32,173 bases of DNA, taken from contig JANXDD010000002.1 in NCBI GenBank assembly GCA_025059915.1, forward strand, positions 1 to 32,173, in the 5' to 3' direction. The notes beneath the pieces were generated by a model that was not told where the DNA came from, ran no database searches, and saw only the letters and a program-made list of their open reading frames with translations. The stretch's first letter is position 1. Every line of letters begins with the position of its first letter. Source of the DNA: Bacteroidia bacterium (GTDB lineage: Bacteria; Bacteroidota; Bacteroidia; SpSt-205). The translations under genes and the position numbers were made by a program. Below, one piece after another: positions 1 to 11,000 of this stretch.

Positions 1-63
1 AATTGCCTGTGGGGAAGCCTCTGTCCGCAAAATGAGCCACATACTTTCGCCTTAACAGAACTA

Positions 64-89
64 AGCAAAGGTAGGGTTATACCTTTGCT
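64..89. repeat. Perfect inverted repeat containing mirrored -7 elements
   Basis: AGCAAAGGTA-GGGTTA-TACCTTTGCT (10-bp arms, 6-nt spacer). Confidence 0.9.
80..87 (+). promoter_or_regulatory. Bacteroidota -7 element TACCTTTG, 3 nt before dapB ATG
   Basis: Exact TAnnTTTG; TACCTTTGCTTATG. Confidence 0.75.
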
Positions 90-90
90 T

Positions 91-765
91 ATGCGGATAG
101 GCATCATTGGCACAGGGCGAATGGGACAGGCGCTTGCTGCAGTCGCCGCCGAAAAAAACTACTCCATAGCTTACCAAATAGGGCGCTTCTCTCCTGAGCT
201 TGTGGAAAGTGCAGAGGTAGATGTAGTGATTGACTTTTCTCATGCAAGCCAGGTGCCTAACATCGTAGAAGTATGCCTGAGCCGGGACATTCCTCTTGTA
301 ACTGGTACGACGGGCTGGTATGCTGCCCTCCCTCATCTTCAATCCTTTGCCCAAAGAAAGCCCAGCGCCCGTTGGCTCTGGGGTGGTAACTTCAGCCGCG
401 GTATTCTCCTCATGAAGGTTGCTTTGCAGGCCTTACTTTCCCTATGGGATAAGTTTGGTGATTGGGAAGCCCTCCTTCTTGAGGCTCATCATAGACATAA
501 AAAAGATGCACCGAGCGGGACTGCTTTAGAACTTCAAAAGGTTTTTTCAGCTGTAAAGGCCATTCATAGCCTACGTGTAGGTGAAATTGTAGGAGAACAT
601 AAACTCATCCTCAGCGGCTCTGGCGAGGAGGTAGAAATCCTTCATCGTGCTCATGATAGACGTATATTTGCTCAAGGAGCTCTCTGGGCAGCGGAATGGC
701 TACTAAGTCAGCCATACTTTGTAGGGTCCTTTGAAATGGCTTTGGGAGTTCGGGTGAGCTCATAG
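91..765 (+). CDS. dapB: 4-hydroxy-tetrahydrodipicolinate reductase (DapB)
   Basis: N-terminal Rossmann motif MRIGIIGTGRMGQ, GTTGW, catalytic-region HHRHKKDAPSGTA. The ORF track starts at TTG 85, but ATG 91 lies 3 nt after an exact TACCTTTG -7 element and is the better start. Confidence 0.93.
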   Translation: MRIGIIGTGRMGQALAAVAAEKNYSIAYQIGRFSPELVESAEVDVVIDFSHASQVPNIVEVCLSRDIPLVTGTTGWYAALPHLQSFAQRKPSARWLWGGNFSRGILLMKVALQALLSLWDKFGDWEALLLEAHHRHKKDAPSGTALELQKVFSAVKAIHSLRVGEIVGEHKLILSGSGEEVEILHRAHDRRIFAQGALWAAEWLLSQPYFVGSFEMALGVRVSS

Positions 766-814
766 CCCAGAGCCAGAGAGGAAAGAAAAGAGTTAGTTTG
801 TCATATAAACTACA

Positions 815-822
815 TACCTTTG
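815..822 (+). promoter_or_regulatory. -7 element TACCTTTG, 3 nt before the Nfu ATG
   Basis: Identical 14-mer TACCTTTGCTTATG as at dapB. Confidence 0.75.
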
Positions 823-825
823 CTT

Positions 826-1365
826 ATGCTCATCTACACGGAAATCACTCCCAATCCTCATAGCCTCAAGTTTGTCCTTCCGCCTGAATACCCAGCGGTG
901 GAGCGGGGCACCCGAGAAGCTACCGAACCCACTCCACAGGATGAGCCGCTCTTACAAGCTCTCTGGGCTATCCCGGGGGTGCGCGGGCTATTTTTCACTC
1001 GGGCTTTCATTACAGTGTCTAAGTCTGAGGAAGCAAGCTGGCATGAGCTTATCCCGAAAGTGAAAGAGGTTTTGCAGACTTATCTGCCCTTAGGTCCTCT
1101 TGCAGCTTCTGAATCTGCTGGAGAGGCTACTGATAAGGCTTCAATAGAAGGGCAAATCCGAGCTATATTGGAAGAATACATTCGTCCGGGGATAGCAATG
1201 GATGGGGGGGATGTAGAGTTTTTGAGCTTCAATGATGGGGTGGTAAAGCTGCGTCTATATGGGAGCTGTGTAGGCTGCCCTTCCAGCCTCTACACTCTAA
1301 AAGCAGGCATAGAAAATCTCCTCACTCGCTTAGTTCCAGAAGTGCGGGCTGTGGAAGCAGAGTAG
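826..1365 (+). CDS. Nfu/NifU-like Fe-S cluster scaffold (Nfu_N plus C-terminal NifU domain)
   Basis: N-terminal TEITPNPHSLKFVL (Nfu_N) and C-terminal MDGGDVEF...GSCVGCPSS CxxC motif. ATG 826 is 3 nt after TACCTTTG. Confidence 0.92.
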   Translation: MLIYTEITPNPHSLKFVLPPEYPAVERGTREATEPTPQDEPLLQALWAIPGVRGLFFTRAFITVSKSEEASWHELIPKVKEVLQTYLPLGPLAASESAGEATDKASIEGQIRAILEEYIRPGIAMDGGDVEFLSFNDGVVKLRLYGSCVGCPSSLYTLKAGIENLLTRLVPEVRAVEAE

Positions 1366-1985
1366 GGGGGAGACTTTCTCTTTCTTGTTCTTCCCGAGGC
1401 TTCTCTCCCTTATCCAGGGTTGGAGGGCGCATACGCTTAGTGAGCCATTGCATTTTCCGTAACATGGGATCAAAGCTTTGATGAACCTCTGGGATAAAGC
1501 CCTGATATTTTTAGAACGCTAAGCTCTTGCCTTATGGCTTCTCGTCATTCTACCGTTGGGAGCTTGACTTTGTAAGCTCTTCTTACTGCTTTTCTCAAGA
1601 TATTTCCGTAGCAGCTGACAAAGCCTTTGCTTCTTGGGAAGCAGGGCTGCTTCATTTCTGCGCTCTGCGGTGATGTGAAAGTTCAAATGCAAAAGAGAGG
1701 CTTTCTCCATAGTCTGGGCTTTTCGCTCCATGACGGGCTGATAAAACCAGAGACTTCCCTTACACGACAGGCTCGGTATAGAAGAGGGAAATTGAGGCAA
1801 AGTATTTCTTGCAGCTGCCCTTTTATTTGGTGCGGGAAGGTAAGCGAGTACCTGAAAAGGACCTTCGCTCTTTTTCCGCTTTTGCAAGAAGGCGGCTTAT
1901 AGGGGTGTATCTTTTAGAGGGGTGTGAGTACAGCTCGGAGTATGGATTGTCCTTTACAAGGGAAAACGGCACGGAGGAGCTGATT

Positions 1986-3410
1986 TTATGAGAGGAGGGG
2001 AGCTACTTGCCGGAGGAGGGCCTCAATCTCCGCAGAAGAGCTGCGAGATACAGTCTGACGGTATTCACTTAGCTTTTGCTGCTTTATGTGGGCCTCAATC
2101 CAATCTGGGAGAAGGGTAATTTCCCAGAAATAGCGCTCAGCAGGAAAGGATGAAAGGTGCTGATGCCATTCATTGGCCACAGCTGAAAGTACTTTATGGC
2201 GTAAGCGGGCTTGATAGAGCTTTTTGATAATCCGAGAGAGAAGAGAGGCTGAAGCGAGGACATTTTGAGTGTCTCGGAGCCACTTGAGCAAATGCCGAAG
2301 ATGCCGTATAAGTTCATGCCAGCGTTGACTTTCGGTATAGATGAGCAGAAGTATGAGGGCTGCTTGTAAGTAAGCAAACCGCTTCTCTTTTACCCGTTCC
2401 ATAAGCCTCTCTGAGAGCTGAATGGCTTCTTTGTACCTTTCCCCTAACCAAAGGAGTTGAACCCAAACGAACTGGTTCTCAGGAAGGGAGGCATAGCGCA
2501 AATACCACCTCTCTATTTCGTCAAGCCTTTGAGAAAGATAGGAAGGACTGCTGTAAAGGAGTAGAGTAAGAAGCAGACGATTGAGCAGGATAGCCTTTTC
2601 TTGCTCGGAAAGACGAGATTTGTGTAATGTAGAGAGGGAGGAGAGGTATTCAGCGAGGGGATGCCGGAGCATAATTGCACATATCCATCGGTTGAGGAGG
2701 ATAGTGGGGTAGTTTTGGATGCTGGGATAGAGAGAGAGTTGATAGGCCTCGCCAGGGCTTCCTTGTGTGAGGAGGTATAGCATACGGAGGTTGATATGGG
2801 GAAAGAGCTCGTTGGGCTCTTCTGGTGCGGGCCGCTGCCAGTAAGGGTGCTTTTCCAACCGACGAAGGAAGCGTCGTCCTACCTCTGTATGGGCTCCTCC
2901 ATAATCCCTCAGCAGCCTCCACAAGTAAATTTGAAGCTCCTCCCGTTCCGCAAATTCCTTTATCTTTTCTGCAATGCAGCTTATTTCTCTGAGAGTTGAA
3001 AGGGATTCTTTATTGAGCCCTTGTTCTATTTCAATTCTCAATCGGGTGAAAAGGACAACGAGAGTCTGTAAAGGGGAGCGTGATTCTGATTGTAGAAGAG
3101 AGAGCGCCTCTTCAGAAAGCCCCTTGTTGTGATACAGCAGGGCTCCCTTGCGTATCCATTCTGTAGGAGGGGAGCTATAGATGGGGTGTAGTTGGTGCTC
3201 TGAGAGATAGGCTCTCTTCCAAATCCATCGTTCCAGACGTTTAGCCAGTTCTTTTTCAGAGGGGGTCAGGGTTTGAGGAATACCTGTGCTTCGCAAACGA
3301 TGGAGAAGGTTGAGCATTTTTTCTCCCCTCAGTTCCTGGTGAGCGGCAGCGTAGAGCTCCGTCCATTCTTTGTCAGTTAGCTTGCGCAGGTAGCGCTGAA
3401 GGCGTCCCAC
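1986..3410 (-). CDS. All-helical (TPR/HEAT-like) protein of unknown function
   Basis: 474-aa intact ORF with GTG start, Leu/Arg/Glu-rich amphipathic helices throughout and no recognisable catalytic motif. Confidence 0.75.
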   Translation of the reverse strand: MGRLQRYLRKLTDKEWTELYAAAHQELRGEKMLNLLHRLRSTGIPQTLTPSEKELAKRLERWIWKRAYLSEHQLHPIYSSPPTEWIRKGALLYHNKGLSEEALSLLQSESRSPLQTLVVLFTRLRIEIEQGLNKESLSTLREISCIAEKIKEFAEREELQIYLWRLLRDYGGAHTEVGRRFLRRLEKHPYWQRPAPEEPNELFPHINLRMLYLLTQGSPGEAYQLSLYPSIQNYPTILLNRWICAIMLRHPLAEYLSSLSTLHKSRLSEQEKAILLNRLLLTLLLYSSPSYLSQRLDEIERWYLRYASLPENQFVWVQLLWLGERYKEAIQLSERLMERVKEKRFAYLQAALILLLIYTESQRWHELIRHLRHLLKWLRDTQNVLASASLLSRIIKKLYQARLRHKVLSAVANEWHQHLSSFPAERYFWEITLLPDWIEAHIKQQKLSEYRQTVSRSSSAEIEALLRQVAPLLS

Positions 3411-3529
3411 TGTTTACCTATTTTTGACCTTAGCGTTATCCGAGGGCAAATTTACCATTTTTCCTTTGTTGACCAGAGTAGAAATATGGTTTTTTGATAA
3501 GTGAATTTGCTCTGTAAAATTGTGGTGGT

Positions 3530-5029
3530 ATGAGATACACAGGCTTTCTTTTCGGAGTTGGAGCGCTGGTAACTCTTTCGCTCCGAGCTAATAATCTGCA
3601 GATTACGAACTTTAGCGTGAATCAAGCAAACCAGACGGTATCATTTCAAGTCAGCTGGCAGAATGCATGGCGATTGACCACACCGCCTAACAACTGGGAT
3701 GCTGTGTGGATTTTTGTCAAGTTCCGAGCGTGTAATGAATTTACGCAGCCATGGACCCATGGGGTTATCAGCACCAACTTAGCAGATCACACTATTCCAG
3801 CTGCTTTAGAACCTGTGCTATCAGATGGAAGTGGGATAGGAATAGACCCAGCTCCTAACAATCTGGGGATAATGCTTAGACCTGCGACTCCTGGTACATA
3901 CGCCACGTTTGGTCCGCACAGTGTCACGCTCAAAATCACAAATATGCCAACGACAGGGCAGTACGACTTTCGGATCTTTGGTATTGAGATGGTATTTATC
4001 CCTGAAGGAGCTTATACGTTGGGTACCTTGGACGGCTGGCACAGCACCTCTACTGAAGCTGCGAGAGCATTTGATCAAAACGGAAACAATGGGGATCCTC
4101 ATGTTCCATATAACATTACCTCGGAAAATGCGATTAGCCTACGATGGGCAGGGTCGGGTAACACTTCCATTACCGTTCCGGCCTCATTTCCAAAAGGTTT
4201 CAAGGCTTTTCATGTCATGAAGTATGAAATATCTCAAGGGCAATACGCAGCTTTCCTAAATACCCTACCTGCCAGTAATGCTTCTCTTCGTTATTTAGGC
4301 TCTTACAATACTAACCGAAATAGGCTGGCGAACAATGGGTCTTATCCCAATCAATACTATTCTGACCGCGAGGACAGAGCTCAAAATTTCCTCTCTTGGC
4401 ATGATTTGTGTGCCTATCTGGACTGGGCAGCCCTCCGACCGCTTACGGAAATGGAGTATGAGAAGATATGTAGAGGCCCCTTGCCTGAGGTGAGGGGGGA
4501 ATATGCTTGGGGGACGACCAACATAGTCTTTGGAAATACTATTGGTCTTATTCCTGAAAACGGCACCGAAGTATTTACCGACCCTGCTAATGCTAATTGT
4601 ACGGGAGGAGCAGTTGCCTATACAGGCGGAGATGGAGGGCAGGGGCCAGTAAGGGTAGGCATTCATGCTAAGCCGAACTCTCCTAGCAGAGAGGCAAGCG
4701 GTGCATCTTACTATGGAGTAATGGATATGAGTGGAAATGTGTGGGAAATGGTAGTGATGGTATCGGCACCTGATGGCACAGTAGGCTCTCCTACTTATAC
4801 AGGTAACTGGGGAGATGGGGTTCTGGACTGGACTACAGGTACGGCCAATCAGCCCTCTTGGCCTTTAGGAAATCCGGGAGGATTCGGTTTGCGAGGTGGT
4901 TATTGGGGGAATAATTGGTGGGAGCACCGAGTGTCTGCCCGAAATTGTTCTTATCCTGGACATACGTGCAAAAACACGCGCAATCCGGATCACAGGTCTT
5001 CAGATGCGGGTGGCCGAGGTGCTCGCTGA
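3530..5029 (+). CDS. Secreted FGE-sulfatase/SUMF1-like (C-type lectin fold) protein with Bacteroidota N-terminal beta domain
   Basis: Signal peptide MRYTGFLFGVGALVTLSLRA; FGE core (VFIPEGAYTLG, YEISQGQYAAFLN, RPLTEMEYEKICRGP, YGVMDMSGNVWEMV, GLRGGYW...GGRGAR). Confidence 0.88.
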   Translation: MRYTGFLFGVGALVTLSLRANNLQITNFSVNQANQTVSFQVSWQNAWRLTTPPNNWDAVWIFVKFRACNEFTQPWTHGVISTNLADHTIPAALEPVLSDGSGIGIDPAPNNLGIMLRPATPGTYATFGPHSVTLKITNMPTTGQYDFRIFGIEMVFIPEGAYTLGTLDGWHSTSTEAARAFDQNGNNGDPHVPYNITSENAISLRWAGSGNTSITVPASFPKGFKAFHVMKYEISQGQYAAFLNTLPASNASLRYLGSYNTNRNRLANNGSYPNQYYSDREDRAQNFLSWHDLCAYLDWAALRPLTEMEYEKICRGPLPEVRGEYAWGTTNIVFGNTIGLIPENGTEVFTDPANANCTGGAVAYTGGDGGQGPVRVGIHAKPNSPSREASGASYYGVMDMSGNVWEMVVMVSAPDGTVGSPTYTGNWGDGVLDWTTGTANQPSWPLGNPGGFGLRGGYWGNNWWEHRVSARNCSYPGHTCKNTRNPDHRSSDAGGRGAR

Positions 5030-5049
5030 TAGGTCTTATGAAAGTCTGA

Positions 5050-8000
5050 ATGCCTATGCGCTGGCGATGGATTATCGGCTGGGTGGGAGTGCTTCTCGCC
5101 CAGCCTCCGGCAAATGATAACTGTGCAAATGGCTCTTTTATCTCCTTTGGAAGCCCGCATGAGCCGTATGCCGTAGGCACCTTTTACAGTCAGGTTGTGG
5201 ATATCACTCATGCGACCCTTCAGGCAGGAGAATATGTGCCACCAGGGGTGCCGAATGGGAAGACTGTTTGGTATCGGTTCTATCTACCTACCACTCGCAC
5301 AGTGCGAATCGTTCTGCGTCAAGTGGGAAATACTATAGACCCCACGCATGCGGGCTGGACCTTGTACCGAGCCGATGCCTGCTTACCAACATCAGCTCAA
5401 AGGGTTGACCCTCCTATCGTGCTCATGGAGGGATACACCCATGCCTGCCTTTCCCGGGGATGGTACATGGTGCAAGTGGGGGCAAATCTTGCAGCCAGCG
5501 GTCAGGTATTTTTAGAGCTCATCGTTTCTCCTCCTTCGGTCAGCGCAGGTGCTGAAGCGGAGTACGACCACATGGTTACAGCCCAAAATTTGGGAGTACT
5601 TACCACATCTTCCTCGTCAGTTTTGGTCAAGGATGTTGCATTTGACTTTGCCTGTCAGTCAGTGAGCAAAGGCGAGGCAATTTGTGATAATGATTCCTCC
5701 TGGAGTAAGTCATCATGGCATGTATTCCGGACAGATGCCCACGTAGACTGGGTGGGGATAGAGCTTGCGGAGGATCCGTGGGATAATACTGACCCTTCGC
5801 CACGTGAATGGCGTCTCTTTCTCTATCAGGGAAATGCCTTGACAGACTCTGCGGCAGGTCTGACCTTGATTCAGGGCTGCATTCCCTTGATTCAAAACAA
5901 CAGTACCACCAGTGCTCGCTATGACTGGCTCTGTCAGCTTCAACCGAATACCTATTACTCCATAAAGATTCTGGGGCGCACTACCTATGCGAACAGAGTG
6001 CGCCTGCGCTTGTATGAAAGAGGTAGTCAACCGCCCATTTCTTACAATCCTCTTACGATTCCCATCACACATCAGCTGGGTGCGCTGACTTTTGGGCCGA
6101 CCTATACGGTGAATGACTATTGGGGCTGTCAGAGTCGTATTTCCAGTTCTCCTTGTGGGGGTTTAGGCAGTAGCGTCACTCCCGATGATACAATAGGTGA
6201 TTTTGACTTAGCTCTGTACTACACCTTTACCTTAAGTGGAGCTGCTCATGTAAGGTTCTGGTATTCTGAGCCGTGGGGATGGTATTACTGCATGGGCGGG
6301 GTTCGGTTTAGGATTTTTGAGGGAACTCCCGCATCTAATGGATGTAATCTTACGCTGCGGGCAGTTGTAGATAATGATGGATGGGCAAACTGTTTGCCGG
6401 CAGGGACCTATACAGTACAGGTGCTGGCTCGGATAAATCGTTCGGTGCTGTGGAATCTTTGTAGGTCTCCTTATGCTGCATTGGGGCTTCCAGTTAGTTT
6501 TCATATGCAGCTGGGCTCAACTCCTCAGCAGCTTTTTGGCTTGCATAATAGACCTCAGGAAGCTGATGCTATCAATGGAGGCCTTCCTCTGACGCCTGGG
6601 GTAACTTATTATGCGCAATGGGATACTTTAGATTGTCGCACTACAGTTCTGCCGGCCGGAGATGTTTGCGAACCCACTAATAACCGAGCTATTTATCGGG
6701 TTGTACGAGTGGATCAAGAAGGCATCTTGGAGATTGGTGGTGGCAACTGGTGGCGATTCCGATACAGACTCTACAGAGGGGATGCCCGAATAGAGCCTAT
6801 AGTAGGAGGACGCATTCAGAATCTGATAGATCAAGTAGGATGTCAAGACCTTTACTGGCCGGTCAAAGTGTGTGTAACGCCGGGATACTATACGCTGGTG
6901 AGTTTTGGGGATGATATGGATATTGGGGAGCGGGATCGGCCGTGGTTTCGCTTTCATGTGTTTCCACCGGGAGAGCGGCGATTTTATACCCCAGCTGCTC
7001 CCGTGAGCTTGCCGGGCAGTCCTGACCCTCGTCCAAATGTAGAAGAGGTCGGGACGATAGGGGGCTCCACCCATTCCCTTACAGCGACATGGACACGAGT
7101 TACATGCGAGAATAATCCCCTTACTATCTTAGGCTACCCCCCATGTGGAGGTGCGACAAAACAGTTCTACTGGGAAGTTTATATTGCTGAGCCGAGCTTG
7201 ATTACCTTTTCACCGCAGTATGCCTATGTAGCCTGGCCAGAGCTTGGAATAACGGGATGGCGCACTTTTAGAGGGCGCATTAGTGATGGGTCTCTAACCT
7301 CCCTCTATAGAGATTGTCATGGAAGTTACACGGCATGCATGGAGCCGGGATGGTACACTTTTGTAGCTTATGCGGTAGGGGGCACCTATACTAATCCCTC
7401 CTACTCAAATGGGCGAGGGGGAGCTATTGGAAACCGAATATGGTTCGTTATTTCACGAGACCCAAGAGTCCAGAAGTATGGAACCTTCGCCACAGCCCAT
7501 CGCCCTGGAAACTTAGACTGGGTTCCCCATTATACATATGCGCCTAATCAACATCGGAGCTATGCTTTGGATTGGGAATTCTGGTCTTGTGCAAATAATC
7601 TTCCTTTTCCTTCCGGTATTACGCCCTGCGGTGCGGGTCAAAATCGGGTGAGTTATCGGGTCTTTTCTGTTACGCGTCCGAGCTATTTGGTTATTTTTCA
7701 GGATGGCTGCTATTCCTCCTCTCGCTTGTATCAGGGGGATATTACCGCTATGGGTCCGCCTTATACAATTATCCATGATTGCTTCTCTGGAACGGGGAGA
7801 ATATGCTGGGTGCCGCCAGGAACCTATACGCTTGTAACTTTCGCTTCCGATGCCTGTGTTGGCTTTACTTATACTCCCACTATCTATGTAGATTCGGTAG
7901 GGTATTCTCTGTATAACTACGCTGCTCAGGCTTATGACTTCGGCGTCCTTCCTGCTGATAATGTTGAATATCGCGCCCGACCGGGGGACCCTTTAGGGCC

Positions 8001-11000
8001 GTATGGACGGCCTGGGAGTACGGACTTTATTTTCTGTACCACTGATGCATATGCTACCAATCCCGCCGCTAACTGTCCGATAGGCACGATAAACACGGCT
8101 CCTGCAGGAGATGCCCCTCCCACTGTTCTGCCCAATCGTCGTCGCAATTTGTGGTACACTTTTGTAGCTGGAGGAAATGTACGCGTTCATGTAAGGGTCT
8201 ATGCAAGGACGCCGGGTACCACCGAGCAGCCAGCTTTTGCTGTCTATGAAAGCGATGATCCTATTGCAGCCTTTCCCAGTAGTGTAGATTCTACTTTGCC
8301 TGATGGGCTTACGCTGGTTGCTTCTTCCCAGGACTACTGGTGGTGCTGCGACCAATATTCTGGGGTGAGTTTTCAGCGAGATGGTTGTAAACCTCCCCGA
8401 CGGTACTATGTAGTCGTGTATCGCAATACATGTGGAAAGGAGCCTAACATTCAAATAGAAGTTGGTGTGCGCCTGGAACCTCTGCCAGGCGGAGGGGTCA
8501 ATTACGACCACTATTCAGAGGCTAATGTAATCACAGGCAATCCCACTACTCAATGCGATTTACCCTATACTTGGGCTCCTCTTTCGGCGGGAACTTACAT
8601 GGGCTGTCAAGGGGATCTGACCTGCGCAACTAAGGATCCGACAGACCAAAACACTTGCGGCACGCGCACAATCTGGTATGCCTTTGAGTCTGCTATCACA
8701 GGGTATGTCTTTATAAATTACGACAGACCTGGCGTCAGCCAATATAACTTCAATCCCGATGACGTTCAACTTTACTATCAAGCGGTACCGGGCGACTCTA
8801 GCGCTACCGGGCTTGTCCGAGTACCGCTTACAGGAGTATGGCAGACGCATCCAGATTTAGGGAATCGGTACTGGGGGCGAGGATGCGTAAGGCCAGGACG
8901 GTATTATCTGATGTTCACTGGCTGTAATCATCTGGGGTTAGTAGTACCGAGAATATGGCTACAGCGTCATTTAGGCGACTTTTGTCAAGATTCGGTTTCA
9001 ATTTCAGTCCCTTCTGCGGGGGGGCCCTATTCTACAAATCTCACCATCAGCTGCTTCACCATCGGTGAAGGAGCAGGGGAAGCAGATACAATTATGGCCT
9101 GCTTCGGTACTCCGGTGGGTAAGAAGTCTGCTTGGGTGCTGGTGAATAATCTCACTACTGATACGATGGATTTTGACGTGCAGATTATAGAAAATACGAC
9201 AGCGCTTGGAAGTCAGGTGCTCTATCGTGTCCTTACAGGAAATTGTAGCATGATGAATCAGGAGGAATGCGTAGCAGAAGGGACTTACATAACCTTACAC
9301 TTGAAGTGTCGTCCTCCTCTAAAGAGCTTTTGGATTCAGGTTGTTCTTCCTGAGTGGGCTACAGGGGATATTACCGTGAGCGTTACAGCTAATCGCATTC
9401 AGCAGGCATGCGTACCCCCGAATCCTGAGAAGCCGAGAGCAAACTTTGATTTTGTAAATACTTGCTTAGGACAAACAACGCAATTTTTGAACTACTCATC
9501 GGTCGGACCCGACATACAGTACTACTGGACCTTCGGGGATGGGGCATCTTCCACCCATTTCCAACCCCAGCATACTTATGCTGCGGCTGACACTTATCGG
9601 GTCTGCCTTGCAGTAACAAATGGGATTCAATCTGATACCGCCTGCCGCTTTTTGATTATTTATCCCAATCCTGGGGTGAGTGTGAGCATGTCTCCTTCTA
9701 GTCCTGTATGGGTGGGAGTACCTATTATTTTCACTCCGACTTATTCTGATACAGTGAGTGGAGCAGGGGCGGCGATTTATTGGAACTTCTGTGCTGGAGG
9801 AAGCTCTGGATGTGGGGCTTCTCAGATAGACTTTTTGGGGCCTCAGCCTCCCCCAGTGAGCTATTCTACTTCGGGGCGCAAACGGGTCTGTGTGACAGTA
9901 ACGAATGGAGGGTTATGTGATTCTACTTTCTGTATAGAGTTTGATGTGATATTGCCGCCACCGCGGGGGGGGCCGTATGATGGCTCTGCGAGCGCAGTTG
10001 TGACAGCGGCCTGTCCTACTTTCAGTTATGTAGGGGGGCCGTATGATGGGGCAGCAGTAGCATTTCGGGGCTCTATGTGCATGCTGCCAGTAGCTGGAGG
10101 ACCTTATGATGGGTCTGCCAGTGCGATATTGGTAGCGGGGTGCCCTGCTTGGAGCTATGTAGGGGGGCCTTACGACGGAGCAGCGACGAGCTTTGTCGGC
10201 TCAATATGTTGGGCTGTCACGCAATACACTGGTGGGCCCTATGATGGTGCAGCCGTAGCTTCTTTAGTCAGTTGTCCGCCTCCAGTTCATCCATATGCGG
10301 GTGGGCCATATGATGGGTCGGCAGACCAAATTGTGATAGCCTCTTGCTCGCTGGTGAGTTTGAATGGAGGCCCGTATGACGGGGCGGCGACGATGTTTAT
10401 AGGCTCTACTTGTCTATCGCCCATAGCGGGAGGACCATACGATGGCTCAGCGACTCAAGTTTGGGTTGGCGCTTGTCCTGGACTCAGCTATGCAGGAGGG
10501 CCGTACGATGGATCTGCGACTCAGATTGTTTTGGGAGGATGTGTGTGGCCTGTTGCAGGCGGTCCGTATGATGGGGCAGCGACAGCGTTCTTCAACACCC
10601 TCGTCGCTTCGGCAAAGGATACCACCGTATGTGCGGGAAGCACAGTTACTCTCGTAGCGGGGGGACCTTCCAATTGGTATCTTGTTCCTTCAGGGGGCAC
10701 ACCAGTTGCTTCTAATACCTCGTCTTTGACTATTTCGCCTCTCAACCATTCTCAGCTTTACTGGTTGGAAAATTCCTGTACTGCCCAGCGGGTACCGGTG
10801 GCTGCAATTGCTTTGCCTCAACTGAATGGACAAATCTCTGTCAGTCCTACGCCTCACTGTGTGGGTCAGCCTGTTACTTTCACGAATCAAACGCTTGTTT
10901 CGGGGACGAGTCAGCCCAGTTTCGGTTCTCTCATCACAAGCTTTGGAACCCACGGGACAGTGCCAGCGGCAAGTCAGCTCACTTTCTCCTCCGTTCAAAC

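Noticed and set aside
1-60. Partial gene at the left edge
   Set aside because: Short open stretches in several frames, none with identifiable sequence; cannot be assigned from 60 nt.
3419-3426. TATTTTTG on the + strand as a promoter for the FGE gene
   Set aside because: More than 100 nt from the FGE start; TAAAATTG at 3515-3522, with a TTG 18 nt upstream, is a closer though imperfect candidate.
9967-10602. GGPYDG tract considered as a CRISPR or DNA tandem repeat
   Set aside because: Repeats are conserved only at the protein level, in frame, with varied nucleotide spelling and no uniform spacers.
5713-10998. Many minus-strand ORFs of 70-172 aa inside the giant surface-protein gene
   Set aside because: Fully antisense to a clearly coding 7-kb ORF, low-complexity composition, no recognisable domains or promoter elements; expected by chance.
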